From: JAJEEA01 sp965243615
GTDB taxonomy: Bacteria > Acidobacteriota > Vicinamibacteria > Vicinamibacterales > UBA8438
NCBI GenBank assembly: GCA_965243615.1
Contig: CBDEVO010000003.1
Span: 3,100,001-3,164,000 of the forward strand
Length of the DNA: 64,000 nucleotides
Direction: 5' to 3'
The notes under the pieces are model-generated. The model did no database searches, was not told the DNA's origin, and was given only the letters and a program-made list of their open reading frames with translations. Shown piece by piece: positions 52,350-61,483 of the stretch. The position numbers and the translations under genes were made by a program. Positions within the stretch are counted from its first letter, which is position 1, and the number at the start of each line of letters is the position of its first letter.

Positions 52350-53141
52350 GTGCTGCGGGCCCGCGACCTGCGCAAGCGCTACGGTGGCGGCGAGAGCGCG
52401 GTGGACGCCTTGCGGGGTGTCAGCCTCGATCTCGTGGCGGGCGAGTTCGTGGCTGTGGTGGGGCCGTCGGGGTGCGGCAAGTCGACCCTGCTGCACTTGT
52501 GCGGGGGCATGGACCGGCCCACGTCGGGTACCGTGACCGTCGAAGCTGTCGAGCTCGCGGCGCTCGACGAGGAGGCGTTGACGACCCTGCGGCGCGACCG
52601 GATCGGCTTCGTCTTCCAGTTCTTCAACCTCCTGCCCACGCTCACGCTCGCCGAGAACATCGCGCTGCCGCTTCTCCTCGCGGGCGTGCCGAGCCGCACG
52701 GGCCTGGCGCGCGCCGGACAGGCGGCCCGCAGGGTAGGTCTCGGCCACAGACTGGCGCACTATCCGGGGGGCGTCTCGGGGGGAGAGCTGCAGCGGGCGG
52801 CGGTCGCGCGGGCCGTCGTCCATCGCCCCGCCCTCGTCATCGCCGACGAGCCCACCGGCAACCTCGACTCGGACAACGGTGGCCGGGTGCTCTCGCTGCT
52901 GCGGGAGCTGAACCGCGAGACGGGCGTCGCGCTGCTGCTGGCGACCCACGACCCGGCGCTCGCGGCCGCCGCCGACCGCGTTCTCCGGCTGCGGGACGGC
53001 GCCGAGGAGGCGGGCGAGGCGGACCCGCGCGTCGCGCGGGTGGCACGTGGTGCGCGGGACCCTTCGGCGCTGACTCGAACCCGGGTCGGGCGGTCGGGCG
53101 CGGACGGTGAGGCGGACGTGTCGCGTGTCCCGCCCGGTTGA
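52350..53141 (+). CDS. ABC transporter ATP-binding protein (AttE/LolD type)
   Basis: 263 residues from GTG 52350. RDLRKRYGGGESAVDALRGV opens the domain; Walker A is GPSGCGKST, the Q-loop is in IGFVFQFFNLLPTLTLAENI, the signature is SGGELQRAAVARAVV, Walker B is LVIADEPTGNLDS, and the H-loop is LLATHDP. These are the features of MacB/LolD-type ATPases that power FtsX-like permeases. The frame is open back to 52146, but the extra 68 codons have no family character, so GTG 52350 is preferred. The C-terminal 45 residues are low-complexity. It overlaps the permease start by four bases. Confidence 0.88.
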   Translation: MLRARDLRKRYGGGESAVDALRGVSLDLVAGEFVAVVGPSGCGKSTLLHLCGGMDRPTSGTVTVEAVELAALDEEALTTLRRDRIGFVFQFFNLLPTLTLAENIALPLLLAGVPSRTGLARAGQAARRVGLGHRLAHYPGGVSGGELQRAAVARAVVHRPALVIADEPTGNLDSDNGGRVLSLLRELNRETGVALLLATHDPALAAAADRVLRLRDGAEEAGEADPRVARVARGARDPSALTRTRVGRSGADGEADVSRVPPG

Positions 53142-55735
53142 CCGGAGCCAGTCGATTGACGCTCTTCCGCCAGTTCATCGTGCGCGGCATGCGGCGCGAC
53201 CCCGTGCGGGGCCTCGTCACCGTGGCGGGGTTGACGCTGGGGGTCGCGGTCGTGGTGGCGATCCGCCTCGCCAACACCGCTTCGGTGCGCGGCTTCGAGG
53301 CCGCGCTCGACGTCGTGGCGGGACAGACCTCGCTGGAGATCGTGGGGGCGGGGGTCGGCGTCCCTGAAGAGCAGCTCGCGGGCATGGGGTGGCTGCGCGA
53401 GCACGGGCGCGTCAGCCCCGTCATCGATCGCAACGTCCGGCTCGAGACGGCCGGCGGCATCGGCCACCGGCTCCGCGTGCTCGGGGTCGACGTGCTGCGC
53501 GACCGGCCGTTCAGGGAGTACCAGTTGCTGCGGTTCTCCCGGCAGGGGCGGCCCCCGCGGCCCCAGGAGCTGCTCGACGTCCTGCTCGACTCCACGTCGA
53601 TCGTGCTGACCGAGCGGTTCGCGCGGCGGCACGGCATCGACGTCGGCGCGCCCGTGCGGCTCGTCGTCGGCGACGCGGTGCACGACATGACCGTGCGCGG
53701 CCTGCTGCTCGACGAGGGGCCCGCGCGGGTCGTGGACGGCCGGCTCGCGCTGCTGGACATCGCGGCCGCGCAATGGCGCTTCGACGGCCTCGGCTGGGTC
53801 GACCGGGTCGAGATCCAGCTCTTCGACGCGTCCGCTGTCGACGCCGCGGAGCGCGCCATCGCGGCGCGGCTGCCGGACGGGCTCCGGGTGCAGCGGCCCG
53901 CGCAACGGGGGCGGCAGGTCGAACGGATGCTCGCCGCCTTTCACTTCAACCTGACCGCGCTGTCCTGGATCGCGCTGGTCGTGGGGCTGTTCCTGGTCTA
54001 CAACACGGTGGCGGTCTCGGTCATCTCCCGGCGCGCCGAGATCGGGGTCCTGCGCGCCCTCGGCGCGACCCGTCGTCTCGTGCTCGGCCTGTTCCTCGGC
54101 GAGGCGGCGGTGCTGGGAGCTCTCGCGGCGGCGCTCGGCGCGCCGGCGGGATGGGGGCTGGCCCGCGCCGCGGTGGCCCTGACCTCGACCACCGTCAACA
54201 CGCTCTACGTGACCTCGCAGGCCGTGGTGCCGCCGCTGGGGGTGGCGGACGTGGCCCTCGCGGCGGCCGTCGCGATTCCGCTGGCCCTCGTCGCGGCGGC
54301 GATGCCGGCGGCGGAGGCGGCCGGGGTCGCCCCGATCGCCGCCGTGCGCGCCGCCGACGGCGGGACCGATCGCCGGCGCTTCCCGCGACGGGCGGCCCTC
54401 GTCGCGGCGGGTCTCTTCGGGGCCGGCGGCTGGCTGTCGACGCTGGACGCGGTCGGCGGGCTGCCGGTGTTCGGCCTCGCCGCGGCCCTCGCGGTCGTCT
54501 TCGGGGCGGCGGCGCTGGTGCCGGTGCTGCTGGCGTGGCTGCGCCGCCGGGGCCGCGCGCTGCTCTCGGGCCGGTTCCGCATCGCGGGCCTCCTCGCCCA
54601 CGCGAACCTGTCCGCGGCGGTGTCACGGCTCGCGGTCTCCGTCGCGGCCCTCGTCGTCAGCCTCGCGATGCTCGCGGCCATCGCGATCATGGTCGGCAGC
54701 TTTCGCGAGACCGTCGCCTACTGGGTGGGGCAGACCCTGCAGGCCGATCTCTTCGTGGCCGTCGCGGACGGCGGGCCGGTGGGTGCGTCGGCGGGCATCT
54801 CGGAGGCGGCGGAGCGGCGGATCGCGGCGCACCCCGCCGTCGTCGCGGTGGACGGGTTCCGCAGCGTCGATCTGGCCTACGGCCCGGCGGGAGACCTGAT
54901 CATCCTGGGCGCGGGGCGCTTCGAGGTGCTGCTCGAGCACGGGGCGCTGCTGTTCAAGGCTCCCGCGGACGGGCGGGGGGCGATGCGTCAGGCAATCGGG
55001 ACCGACATGGTGACGGTGTCGGAGAGCTTCGCCATCAAGCACGGGGCGGCGGTGGGCGACCGCATCGAGCTGGACACGCCGCGGGGGCCGCACCCGTTCC
55101 GGGTCGCCGCCGTGTACTTCGACTACTCGAGCGACCGGGGTATCGTGGTGATGGACGAGAGGACCTTCGCCGTCCACTACGGCCCCCGGCGGCCGGGCGG
55201 CCTCACGCTCTATCTTGCGCCGGGCGCGGACCCGGATACGGTGCGCGACGAGCTGCTCGCCGCCGCCGGTCCCGACCACCGGCTCTTCATCCGCACCAAC
55301 CGGACCCTCCGCGCCGAGGTGCTGCGCATCTTCGACGCCACCTTCGCCATCACCTACGCGCTCCAGGCCATCGCCATCGTCGTCGCGATCCTGGGGGTGG
55401 CCGCCACCCTGCTGACCCTGGTGCTGGAACGCCGCCGCGAGCTGGCGATGCTCCGGCTGGTCGGGGCCGGCCGCCCGCTGATTCGACGCATGGTGGTCAT
55501 CGAGGCCGCGATGCTCGGGCTCGTCAGCCAGGGGGTGGGGCTGGCCGTGGGCATCGCGCTGTCGCTGATCCTCATCTACGTCATCAACGTGCAGAGCTTC
55601 GGCTGGACCATCCAGTTCCACCTGCCGCTCGGGTTCCTCGCCCAGTCGACGGTCCTCATCGCGGCGGCGACGGCGCTGGCCGGCCTGTACCCGGCCCGGG
55701 TGGCCTCGCGGGTGGCGGCGGGGGCGGAGCGATGA
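53138..55735 (+). CDS. FtsX-like ABC transporter permease (AttF/AttG fusion type)
   Basis: 865 residues. The first helix LVTVAGLTLGVAVVVAIRLA is followed by a large periplasmic MacB-like domain, then three helices (ALSWIALVVGLFLVYNTVAV, LGLFLGEAAVLGALAAALGA, DVALAAAVAIPLALVAAAMP). The second half repeats this: helix LAVSVAALVVSLAMLAAIAI, another periplasmic domain, and FAITYALQAIAIVVAILGVA with two more helices. This double-FtsX layout is that of AttF/AttG and LolCE-like lipid or lipoprotein exporters. The start is TTG 53138 (overlapping the ATPase stop as TTGA), or TTG 53156. It is coupled to the lipocalin-like gene downstream through ATGA. Confidence 0.9.
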   Translation: MTGASRLTLFRQFIVRGMRRDPVRGLVTVAGLTLGVAVVVAIRLANTASVRGFEAALDVVAGQTSLEIVGAGVGVPEEQLAGMGWLREHGRVSPVIDRNVRLETAGGIGHRLRVLGVDVLRDRPFREYQLLRFSRQGRPPRPQELLDVLLDSTSIVLTERFARRHGIDVGAPVRLVVGDAVHDMTVRGLLLDEGPARVVDGRLALLDIAAAQWRFDGLGWVDRVEIQLFDASAVDAAERAIAARLPDGLRVQRPAQRGRQVERMLAAFHFNLTALSWIALVVGLFLVYNTVAVSVISRRAEIGVLRALGATRRLVLGLFLGEAAVLGALAAALGAPAGWGLARAAVALTSTTVNTLYVTSQAVVPPLGVADVALAAAVAIPLALVAAAMPAAEAAGVAPIAAVRAADGGTDRRRFPRRAALVAAGLFGAGGWLSTLDAVGGLPVFGLAAALAVVFGAAALVPVLLAWLRRRGRALLSGRFRIAGLLAHANLSAAVSRLAVSVAALVVSLAMLAAIAIMVGSFRETVAYWVGQTLQADLFVAVADGGPVGASAGISEAAERRIAAHPAVVAVDGFRSVDLAYGPAGDLIILGAGRFEVLLEHGALLFKAPADGRGAMRQAIGTDMVTVSESFAIKHGAAVGDRIELDTPRGPHPFRVAAVYFDYSSDRGIVVMDERTFAVHYGPRRPGGLTLYLAPGADPDTVRDELLAAAGPDHRLFIRTNRTLRAEVLRIFDATFAITYALQAIAIVVAILGVAATLLTLVLERRRELAMLRLVGAGRPLIRRMVVIEAAMLGLVSQGVGLAVGIALSLILIYVINVQSFGWTIQFHLPLGFLAQSTVLIAAATALAGLYPARVASRVAAGAER

Positions 55736-57066
55736 CCGGCCCCCGCGGCGCCGTCGGATCGACGGTGCCGCGGCGTGCCGGCCGCGGTCGGTGGCGGTCC
55801 TGCCGCACTGGAATGGCGCTGCTTCCCGCGTGGACGGCGCTTCTGCACGGCGCCCTCGTCGCGCCCGGCGCCGCCGGCGTCGCGCCGGTCTTCATCGAAC
55901 GCGCGGGCCTGCCGCCGACGCTCGCGGTCGCATCGCGGGCCGGAACCGGCGATCCGGCGGGGCGGGTCGCTCCCGTGGTTCCGGAGCATCCGGGGCCGGC
56001 CCCCGGCCAACAGGCCGACGGGACGGTGACCGCGGCGGGCTGGCGTCAGGCCGAGCCCGGCTACGCGTGGCAGTTTCCACGGGACCACGGCAGCCACCCG
56101 GAGTACCGCATCGAGTGGTGGTACTACACAGGCAACCTCGCCGCGGACGGAGGCCGCCGGTTCGGCTACCAGGTGACCTTCTTCCGCGTCGGCGTGGACC
56201 CGGCGCCGGAGAACCCGTCGCGGTGGGCGGTCCGCGATCTCCACATGGCTCACCTGGCGGTGACCGACCTCGGGACCGGCCGGCACCTGTTCGGGGAGCG
56301 GCTCGATCGCGGAGGGCTCGGCTGGGCCGGCGCGCGGACGGGAACCCTCGATGTCTGGAACGGCGACTGGCGGGCTTCTCTCGACGCCGGCGGCCACCGG
56401 CTGGAGGTGGTCGACCGGTCGTTCGGGATCGATCTTCGTCTGGAGCCCGGCCGGGGGCCGACCCTCCACGGCGAGAACGGCCTCAGCCGGAAGGGACCCT
56501 CCGCCGGCAACGCCTCGCTGTACTATTCGATGACCCGGATGCCGACCGCGGGCCGGGTGCGGCTCGACGGCGAGTGGATCGACGTGACCGGCGCGAGCTG
56601 GATGGACCACGAGTTCGGCACGACGTTCCTCGAGCCGGGTCAGGTCGGCTGGGACTGGTTCTCGCTGCAGCTCGAGGACGGCGCGGACGTCATGGTCTTC
56701 CAGCTGCGCCGCGCCGACGGGATGCCCGACGAGCACTCCGCCGGCACCTGGGTGGAAGTCGACGGCGCGACGGCGCTCCAACGGGAAGACGTGCGCCTGG
56801 TACCCGGGCGGCGGTGGACGTCGCCGGCCAGCGGCGCCGCCTACCCGGTCGAATGGCGCGTCGAGGTGCCCGGGCGGGCAGCGATCCTCGAGGTCGCCGC
56901 CGCCCTCGACGCCCAGGAGCTGGACACCGGCGCGTCGACCGGGGTGACCTACTGGGAGGGCGCGGTCACCGTGACCGGCCGGGTCGACGGCCGGCGGGTC
57001 CGGGGGCGCGGCTATCTGGAGATGACCGGATACTCCGGGCGCCCGATGAGCGAGGTGTTTCGATAG
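55732..57066 (+). CDS. AttH/CrtC-like lipocalin-fold exported protein
   Basis: 444 residues. The N-terminus is long, with a hydrophobic stretch (MALLPAWTALLHGALVAPGA) that may anchor or export it. The body is the double-lipocalin AttH/CrtC fold: FPRDHGSHPEYRIEWWYYTG, FGYQVTFFRVGVDPAPENPS, HMAHLAVTDLGTGRHLF, SLYYSMTRMPTAGRVRLDGE, GASWMDHEFGTTFLEPGQVG and WDWFSLQLEDGADVMVFQLR. In AttEFGH operons the AttH protein is the periplasmic partner of the transporter, as here in third position with a four-base overlap. It probably binds a hydrophobic molecule handed over by the permease; true carotenoid hydratase activity is unlikely without carotenoid genes. Confidence 0.88.
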   Translation: MTGPRGAVGSTVPRRAGRGRWRSCRTGMALLPAWTALLHGALVAPGAAGVAPVFIERAGLPPTLAVASRAGTGDPAGRVAPVVPEHPGPAPGQQADGTVTAAGWRQAEPGYAWQFPRDHGSHPEYRIEWWYYTGNLAADGGRRFGYQVTFFRVGVDPAPENPSRWAVRDLHMAHLAVTDLGTGRHLFGERLDRGGLGWAGARTGTLDVWNGDWRASLDAGGHRLEVVDRSFGIDLRLEPGRGPTLHGENGLSRKGPSAGNASLYYSMTRMPTAGRVRLDGEWIDVTGASWMDHEFGTTFLEPGQVGWDWFSLQLEDGADVMVFQLRRADGMPDEHSAGTWVEVDGATALQREDVRLVPGRRWTSPASGAAYPVEWRVEVPGRAAILEVAAALDAQELDTGASTGVTYWEGAVTVTGRVDGRRVRGRGYLEMTGYSGRPMSEVFR

Positions 57067-57069
57067 AAT
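57064..57069 (+). promoter_or_regulatory. Candidate -10 box (TAGAAT) overlapping the AttH stop codon
   Basis: The TAG stop of the preceding gene is part of TAGAAT. Transcripts would begin near 57076, followed by a GAGGAAGGG ribosome site and ATG 57101 or 57107. It suggests that the following DUF5916 gene is transcribed separately. Confidence 0.4.
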
Positions 57070-57100
57070 GGCGAGACGCGTGTTGATTGAGGAAGGGCGG

Positions 57101-57238
57101 ATGGCGATGCGAACGTGGCCGCTGTGGGTTGCCCATCGAGCGCAGTCAGGTCTCTCGCAAGAAAGCTCGGTATTCTCGATTGTGCGAGACGCCATCTGTC
57201 TCTCTGAGTTTCATCGTACGTCCGGCCCCAGCGCTTGA
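57101..57238 (+). CDS. 45-codon upstream ORF or dislocated start of the DUF5916 gene
   Basis: GAGGAAGGG lies a few bases before ATG 57101, with a second ATG at 57107. The peptide begins MAMRTWPLWVAHRAQS and stops at TGA 57236, in a frame different from the downstream DUF5916 protein. The region from about 57145 to 57250 is clearly less GC-rich than its surroundings and contains the inverted pair TCTCGCA (57153-57159) and TGCGAGA (57183-57189). It could be a leader peptide with a regulatory structure, or the true start of the DUF5916 gene disrupted by an insertion. I do not recognise the peptide. Confidence 0.35.
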   Translation: MAMRTWPLWVAHRAQSGLSQESSVFSIVRDAICLSEFHRTSGPSA

Positions 57239-57284
57239 TCGTGATCGGTTGACCTTGCATCTGTCCCCACGCGACCGGTCGGCG

Positions 57285-59753
57285 GTGCGGCGCCGTCCCG
57301 GTACCCCGGCGTTCCCGAGCGTCCTGTGTGCGCTGCTTCTTGCATGCGCTGCCGCCTCGGCCGGTGCGCAGGATGCATCCCGCGACCAGGCCCCCGCGGG
57401 GACGGCGGCGGTGCCGGGGACCCCCGCGGCGGTTGCCGGGTCGGGCGATGGGCAGGCGCCGGGGAGCGCCGCTCGCGGCGTCGGCGGGTTCGCGCTGGCC
57501 GGGGTGCCCGACCGGCCGGCGCCGCCGAGCCCGCCGGCGGTGGTCGTGCGCGACGCGCTGGGCCGGGCGTCGGTCCGGGCGGTCCGCCTCGCCACCGGCC
57601 TGAGCGTCGACGGCCGGCTCGACGAGCCGGTGTACGAGAGAGTGCCCGCCGTCAGCGACTTCATCCAGCAGATGCCGGTGGAAGGGGCTCCGGCGACCGA
57701 GAAGACCGAGGTGTGGATCCTGTTCGACGAGGCGAACGTCTACGTCGGGGGGCGCGTTTGGGACTCGGCGCCCCCCGCCGAGTGGGTGGCGAACGAGATG
57801 CGGCGCGACACCCCCCAGCTTCGCGAGAACGACTCGTTCTGGGTGGCGTTCGACACCTTCAACGACCGGCGCAACGGCGTTGCCTTCTACACCAACCCGC
57901 TGGGGGCGATCGGCGACTTCGGCATCACCAACGAGGGCAATCCGAACGGCGACTGGAACCCCGTGTGGGACGTGCGCACGGGGCGCTTCGAGGGCGGCTG
58001 GACGGTGGAGATGGCGATTCCGTTCAAGTCGCTGCGCTACCGGCCGGGGCCGCTCCAGCAGTGGGGGTTGCAGGTTCGCCGCCTCGTGCGCCGGAAGAAC
58101 GAGCAGACGTACATCACGTCGGTGCCGATCGCGGCCGGCCGCCGGGGCTTCTTCCGCATGTCCGACGCCGCCCTGCTCACGGGCCTCGACGTGCCCGACA
58201 GCGGCACCAACCTCGAGATCAAGCCGTACGGCATCTCCGGGGTCACCACCGACCTCACGCTGGACGAACCGCGCCGGAACGACGGCGACGGCGACTACGG
58301 GGTGGACGTCAAGTACGGCATCACCCGGAACCTGACCGCGGACCTGACCTGGAACACCGACTTCGCCCAGGTCGAGGTGGACGAGCAGCAGGTGAACCTG
58401 ACCCGGTTCAACCTGTTCTTCCCCGAGAAGCGCGAGTTCTTCCTCGAGGGCCGCGGCATCTTCGAGTTCGCCCGCGGGGGCGGCCCCAGCCTCCGCGACG
58501 GCGCCCTGCGGCTGATCGGCACCGGCCGGTCCAGCGAGGAGAGCCACGCGCCCACGCTGTTCTACTCCCGCCGCATCGGGCTCCAGGAAGGCGCCGTCGT
58601 GCCCATCACCGGCGGGGCGAGAGTCACCGGGAAGGTGGGCGACTTCGACGTCGGGGCGCTGAACATGCATGCCGGGGCGCTCGTCGGCGACGAGGCGCGC
58701 GCGGGCGTCGAGCCGACCAACTTCACCGTCGCGCGGATCAAGCGCGACCTCCTGCGCCGCAGCGCCGTCGGGGCCCTCTTCACCAACCGCTCGGTGTCGC
58801 TCGCCGGCGGCGGGGCCAGCCAGACCTTCGGCGCCGACGGCACCTTCTCGTTCTATGAGAACGTCAACGCCGTCGCCTACGTGGCCCGGACGCGGACGCC
58901 GGGCCGCACCGGCCGCGACCTGAGCTACCAGGGGCAGCTCAGCTGGGACGGGGACCGCTACGGGTTCCGGGCCGAGCACCTGACGGTCGAGGACAACTTC
59001 CGGCCCGAGGTCGGGTTCTGGCGGCGCGAGAACTTCCGCCGCTCGTTCGGGGCCGCGCGGTTCAGCCCGCGGCCCGCCTCGATCGACGCGATCCGCCAGT
59101 TCCGGCTCGAAGGCAGCTTCGATTACGTCGAGGCGGCGGACACGGGCATCGCCGAGACCCGGCAGACGCAGCTCGCGTTTCTGACCGAGTTCGAGAACAG
59201 CGACCGCATCGGCGTGTCGGCGGCGGAGAACTACGAGTTCCTCGTCGAGCCGTTCGAGCCGGGTCGGGGCGTGGTGCTGCCCGTCGGCGGCTACCGCTTC
59301 CGCGACCTCGAGACCACCTACACCCTCGGGGGGCAGCGCCGCCTGAGCGGCATCTTCACGGTGCGCACCGGCGAGTACTTCGGCGGCACCATCCGGTCCG
59401 TCGGCTTCCGGCGCGCGCGCTTCGTCCTCGTGCCGCAGCTCGCGGTCGAGCCGACGGTGTCGGTCAACTGGATCGAGACGCCGCAGGGCGCGTTCCGCGC
59501 CGACCTGCTCGTCTCGCGCATCACGTGGACCCTCTCGCCCCGCATGTTCTTCAGCGGTCTCGTCCAGTACAACTCGAGCACCCGCACCGTCAGCAACAAC
59601 CTCCGGCTGCGATGGGAGTACAGCCCCGGCAGCGAGCTGTTCGTCGTCTACACCGAGGACCGCGACAGCGATCCGCTCAGGCCGGACCGGTACGCGGGGG
59701 GGCTGCGCAACCGCGGGCTGGTGGTGAAGGTGAACCGGCTGTTCCGCTTCTGA
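57285..59753 (+). CDS. DUF5916/CBM9-like outer-membrane protein
   Basis: 822 residues from GTG 57285; TTG 57249 is an alternative and no ATG is available in frame. A signal peptide is seen (FPSVLCALLLACAAASAGAQ), then a low-complexity Ala/Gly/Pro stretch, a CBM9-like domain (YERVPAVSDFIQQMPVEGAP, FEGGWTVEMAIPFKSLRY) and the DUF5916 barrel (TADLTWNTDFAQVEVDEQQV, FFPEKREFFLEGRGIF), ending KVNRLFRF. It is a clear paralogue of the protein at 23419, lacking its TolB-like domain. FYSRRIGL and GARVTGKVGDFDVGALNM blocks are shared. The start is the weak point; see the upstream ORF. Confidence 0.85.
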   Translation: MRRRPGTPAFPSVLCALLLACAAASAGAQDASRDQAPAGTAAVPGTPAAVAGSGDGQAPGSAARGVGGFALAGVPDRPAPPSPPAVVVRDALGRASVRAVRLATGLSVDGRLDEPVYERVPAVSDFIQQMPVEGAPATEKTEVWILFDEANVYVGGRVWDSAPPAEWVANEMRRDTPQLRENDSFWVAFDTFNDRRNGVAFYTNPLGAIGDFGITNEGNPNGDWNPVWDVRTGRFEGGWTVEMAIPFKSLRYRPGPLQQWGLQVRRLVRRKNEQTYITSVPIAAGRRGFFRMSDAALLTGLDVPDSGTNLEIKPYGISGVTTDLTLDEPRRNDGDGDYGVDVKYGITRNLTADLTWNTDFAQVEVDEQQVNLTRFNLFFPEKREFFLEGRGIFEFARGGGPSLRDGALRLIGTGRSSEESHAPTLFYSRRIGLQEGAVVPITGGARVTGKVGDFDVGALNMHAGALVGDEARAGVEPTNFTVARIKRDLLRRSAVGALFTNRSVSLAGGGASQTFGADGTFSFYENVNAVAYVARTRTPGRTGRDLSYQGQLSWDGDRYGFRAEHLTVEDNFRPEVGFWRRENFRRSFGAARFSPRPASIDAIRQFRLEGSFDYVEAADTGIAETRQTQLAFLTEFENSDRIGVSAAENYEFLVEPFEPGRGVVLPVGGYRFRDLETTYTLGGQRRLSGIFTVRTGEYFGGTIRSVGFRRARFVLVPQLAVEPTVSVNWIETPQGAFRADLLVSRITWTLSPRMFFSGLVQYNSSTRTVSNNLRLRWEYSPGSELFVVYTEDRDSDPLRPDRYAGGLRNRGLVVKVNRLFRF

Positions 59754-59824
59754 CGGTGGGTGGGCGCGCCCCTTCCACTTCCGTGCTCATGGGCCCCACC
59801 CTGCCGTCGCGCGGCGTTTTGCGG

Positions 59825-59830
59825 TATAAC
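59825..59830 (+). promoter_or_regulatory. Candidate -10 box (TATAAC) of the D-threonine aldolase-like gene
   Basis: TATAAC in a GCGG-TATAAC context, about 25 bases before ATG 59855, with a GAGAGGAGC ribosome site in between. No good -35. Confidence 0.4.
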
Positions 59831-59854
59831 CACCGGCGAGAGGAGCTTGCTTCG

Positions 59855-61099
59855 ATGACTCATCCCCTGTCTCGTCGTCACTTCCTGCACGCGGCCGGCG
59901 CCGGCGCCGCGTCGGTCTGGATTCCCAAGCCCGTCAAGGGCTACAGCGCGGCCGAGATGAGGCAGCAGGCGCCGGGGGCCCGCCTCGAGGCGGGCATCTC
60001 CAAGTGGGACCTCGACACGCCGTGCCTCTGCGTCGATCTGGACCGACTCGAGGGCAACCTGGACCGGATGCAGACCACCGTCACCCGCAACGGCATCGCC
60101 AGCCGCCCCCACGCCAAGACCCACAAGTGCCCGGCCATCGCGCGCCTGCAGATCGCCACCGGCTCGGTGGGCATCTGCACCGCCAAGATCTCCGAGGCCG
60201 AGGTGATGTTCGAGCACGGCGTCGAGCAGATCCTGCTGACCACGGTCAACGTGAGCTCGCGCAAGATCCGCCGCGCGATGTACCTGAGGAAGTGGTGCGA
60301 CGGCTTCGTCCAGGCCGTCGACACCGCCGCCAACGCCCGCGAGCTCTCGGACGCGGCGGCAGAGGCCGGGGTCGTCGCCGACGTCACCGTCGACGTCGAC
60401 CCCGGCGGGCACCGCACCGGCATCACGCCGGGCGCCCCCGCCCTCGAGCTGGCCCAGCTCGTCGACTCGCTGCCGGGGCTGCGCCTGCGCGGCATGCTCT
60501 GCTACGACGGCGGCTCGCAGCACGTGACCGGGTTCGCCGAGCGCCGCCGCCGCACCCTCGCCAACCTGGAGGCGGCCGCCGACACCGCGGACCGCATGAA
60601 GCGGTCGGGGCTCGACACCGGCATCTTCAGCGGCGGCGGCACCGGCACCTACAACATCGACCACGAGACCCCCGGCATGACCGACGTGCAGGTCGGCAGC
60701 TACGTGTTCATGGACGCGCAGTACCTGGGCATCGGGGGCGAGGAGGACGACGAGGTCTACAGCGACTTCGCCCCCGCCCTGACGGTGCTGACCACGGTGC
60801 TGAACGCCCAGTACGAGGGCCGCGCCACCACCGACGCCGGGGCCAAGGCGAACACCATCAACCGGCCGTGGCCGATCGTGGCCGGCGAGACGGGCATGAG
60901 CTATACGTCCGGGTCGGACGAGTTCGGGACCATACGCTACGAGGAGAACGCCAGCCGCACCTACCGCGTGGGCGACAAGCTCGAGCTGATCGTGTCGCAC
61001 TGCGACCCGGTGGTGAACCTCTACGACCAGCTCTACGGGGTGAGGGGCGATCGGGTCGAGGTGGTGTGGCCGATCGCGGGGCGGGGGATGTCCGTCTGA
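59855..61099 (+). CDS. D-threonine aldolase/D-serine dehydratase-like PLP enzyme (DSD1 family) with Tat signal
   Basis: 414 residues. LSRRHFLHAAGAGAASVWIP is a twin-arginine signal, so this enzyme is exported already folded with its cofactor. The fold-type III barrel begins WDLDTPCLCVDLDRLEGNLD; the PLP lysine is in SRPHAKTHKCPAIARLQ; VDVDPGGHRTGITPG and GTGTYNIDH bind the phosphate. The C-terminal metal site of the family is LIVSHCDPVVNLYD (His and Cys ligands). It cleaves or dehydrates D-3-hydroxy amino acids. The start has a GAGAGGAG site upstream. Confidence 0.9.
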   Translation: MTHPLSRRHFLHAAGAGAASVWIPKPVKGYSAAEMRQQAPGARLEAGISKWDLDTPCLCVDLDRLEGNLDRMQTTVTRNGIASRPHAKTHKCPAIARLQIATGSVGICTAKISEAEVMFEHGVEQILLTTVNVSSRKIRRAMYLRKWCDGFVQAVDTAANARELSDAAAEAGVVADVTVDVDPGGHRTGITPGAPALELAQLVDSLPGLRLRGMLCYDGGSQHVTGFAERRRRTLANLEAAADTADRMKRSGLDTGIFSGGGTGTYNIDHETPGMTDVQVGSYVFMDAQYLGIGGEEDDEVYSDFAPALTVLTTVLNAQYEGRATTDAGAKANTINRPWPIVAGETGMSYTSGSDEFGTIRYEENASRTYRVGDKLELIVSHCDPVVNLYDQLYGVRGDRVEVVWPIAGRGMSV

Positions 61100-61138
61100 G
61101 GCGGGCGCGACGGGTCCGCGAGTCGGCCGCCCCCGGCG

Positions 61139-61483
61139 CTACCGGGCGTCCGCGCCAGCGGGCGCCTGGAGGATTTCCAGCACGCGGTTGATGCGCTCGT
61201 TGGTGCGGTCGATGCGCTCGTTGGTGCGCTCGATGCGCCCGTTGGCACGCCGTATCTCGGTTCGGATTTCGGCGCCCAGCGCGTCGATGCGCTCGTGAGC
61301 GTGTTGTATCTCGGTTCGGATCTCGGCGCCGAGCGTGTCGATGCGCTCGTTGGTGCGTTGCAGTCCGGCGCCGAGGGCGTCGATGCGGCGGTTGACGCCG
61401 CCGATCATGACGGTGAACGTGGCGATCAGGATGCCGCCGATGATGGTGGTTACGATGGGGCCGAGGTGGTCCTTCCAGTTCAT
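61139..61483 (-). CDS. Small membrane-anchored coiled-coil protein
   Basis: 114 residues. One N-terminal helix (LGPIVTTIIGGILIATFTVM) is followed by a long coiled coil of heptads: RRIDALGAGLQRTNERIDTL, GAEIRTEIQHAHERIDALGA, then RTNERIDRTNERINRVLEIL. The DNA repeats too (GATGCGCTCGTTGGTGC recurs three or four times), so the length is probably variable. Similar short proteins resemble DUF1640-type or LapD-like spacers; no function is known. Start ATG 61483. It is divergent from the ferredoxin gene, sharing a 200-base spacer. Confidence 0.7.
   Translation of the reverse strand: MNWKDHLGPIVTTIIGGILIATFTVMIGGVNRRIDALGAGLQRTNERIDTLGAEIRTEIQHAHERIDALGAEIRTEIRRANGRIERTNERIDRTNERINRVLEILQAPAGADAR

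Noticed and set aside
53389..57066. Long plus-strand frame covering permease and lipocalin genes
   Set aside because: The permease part is out of frame with the real protein; only the last third (the AttH-like gene) is genuine and starts at 55732.
61163..61410. Repeated GATGCGCTCGTTGGTGC blocks as a possible non-coding repeat array
   Set aside because: They are in-frame heptads of the coiled-coil gene on the minus strand.
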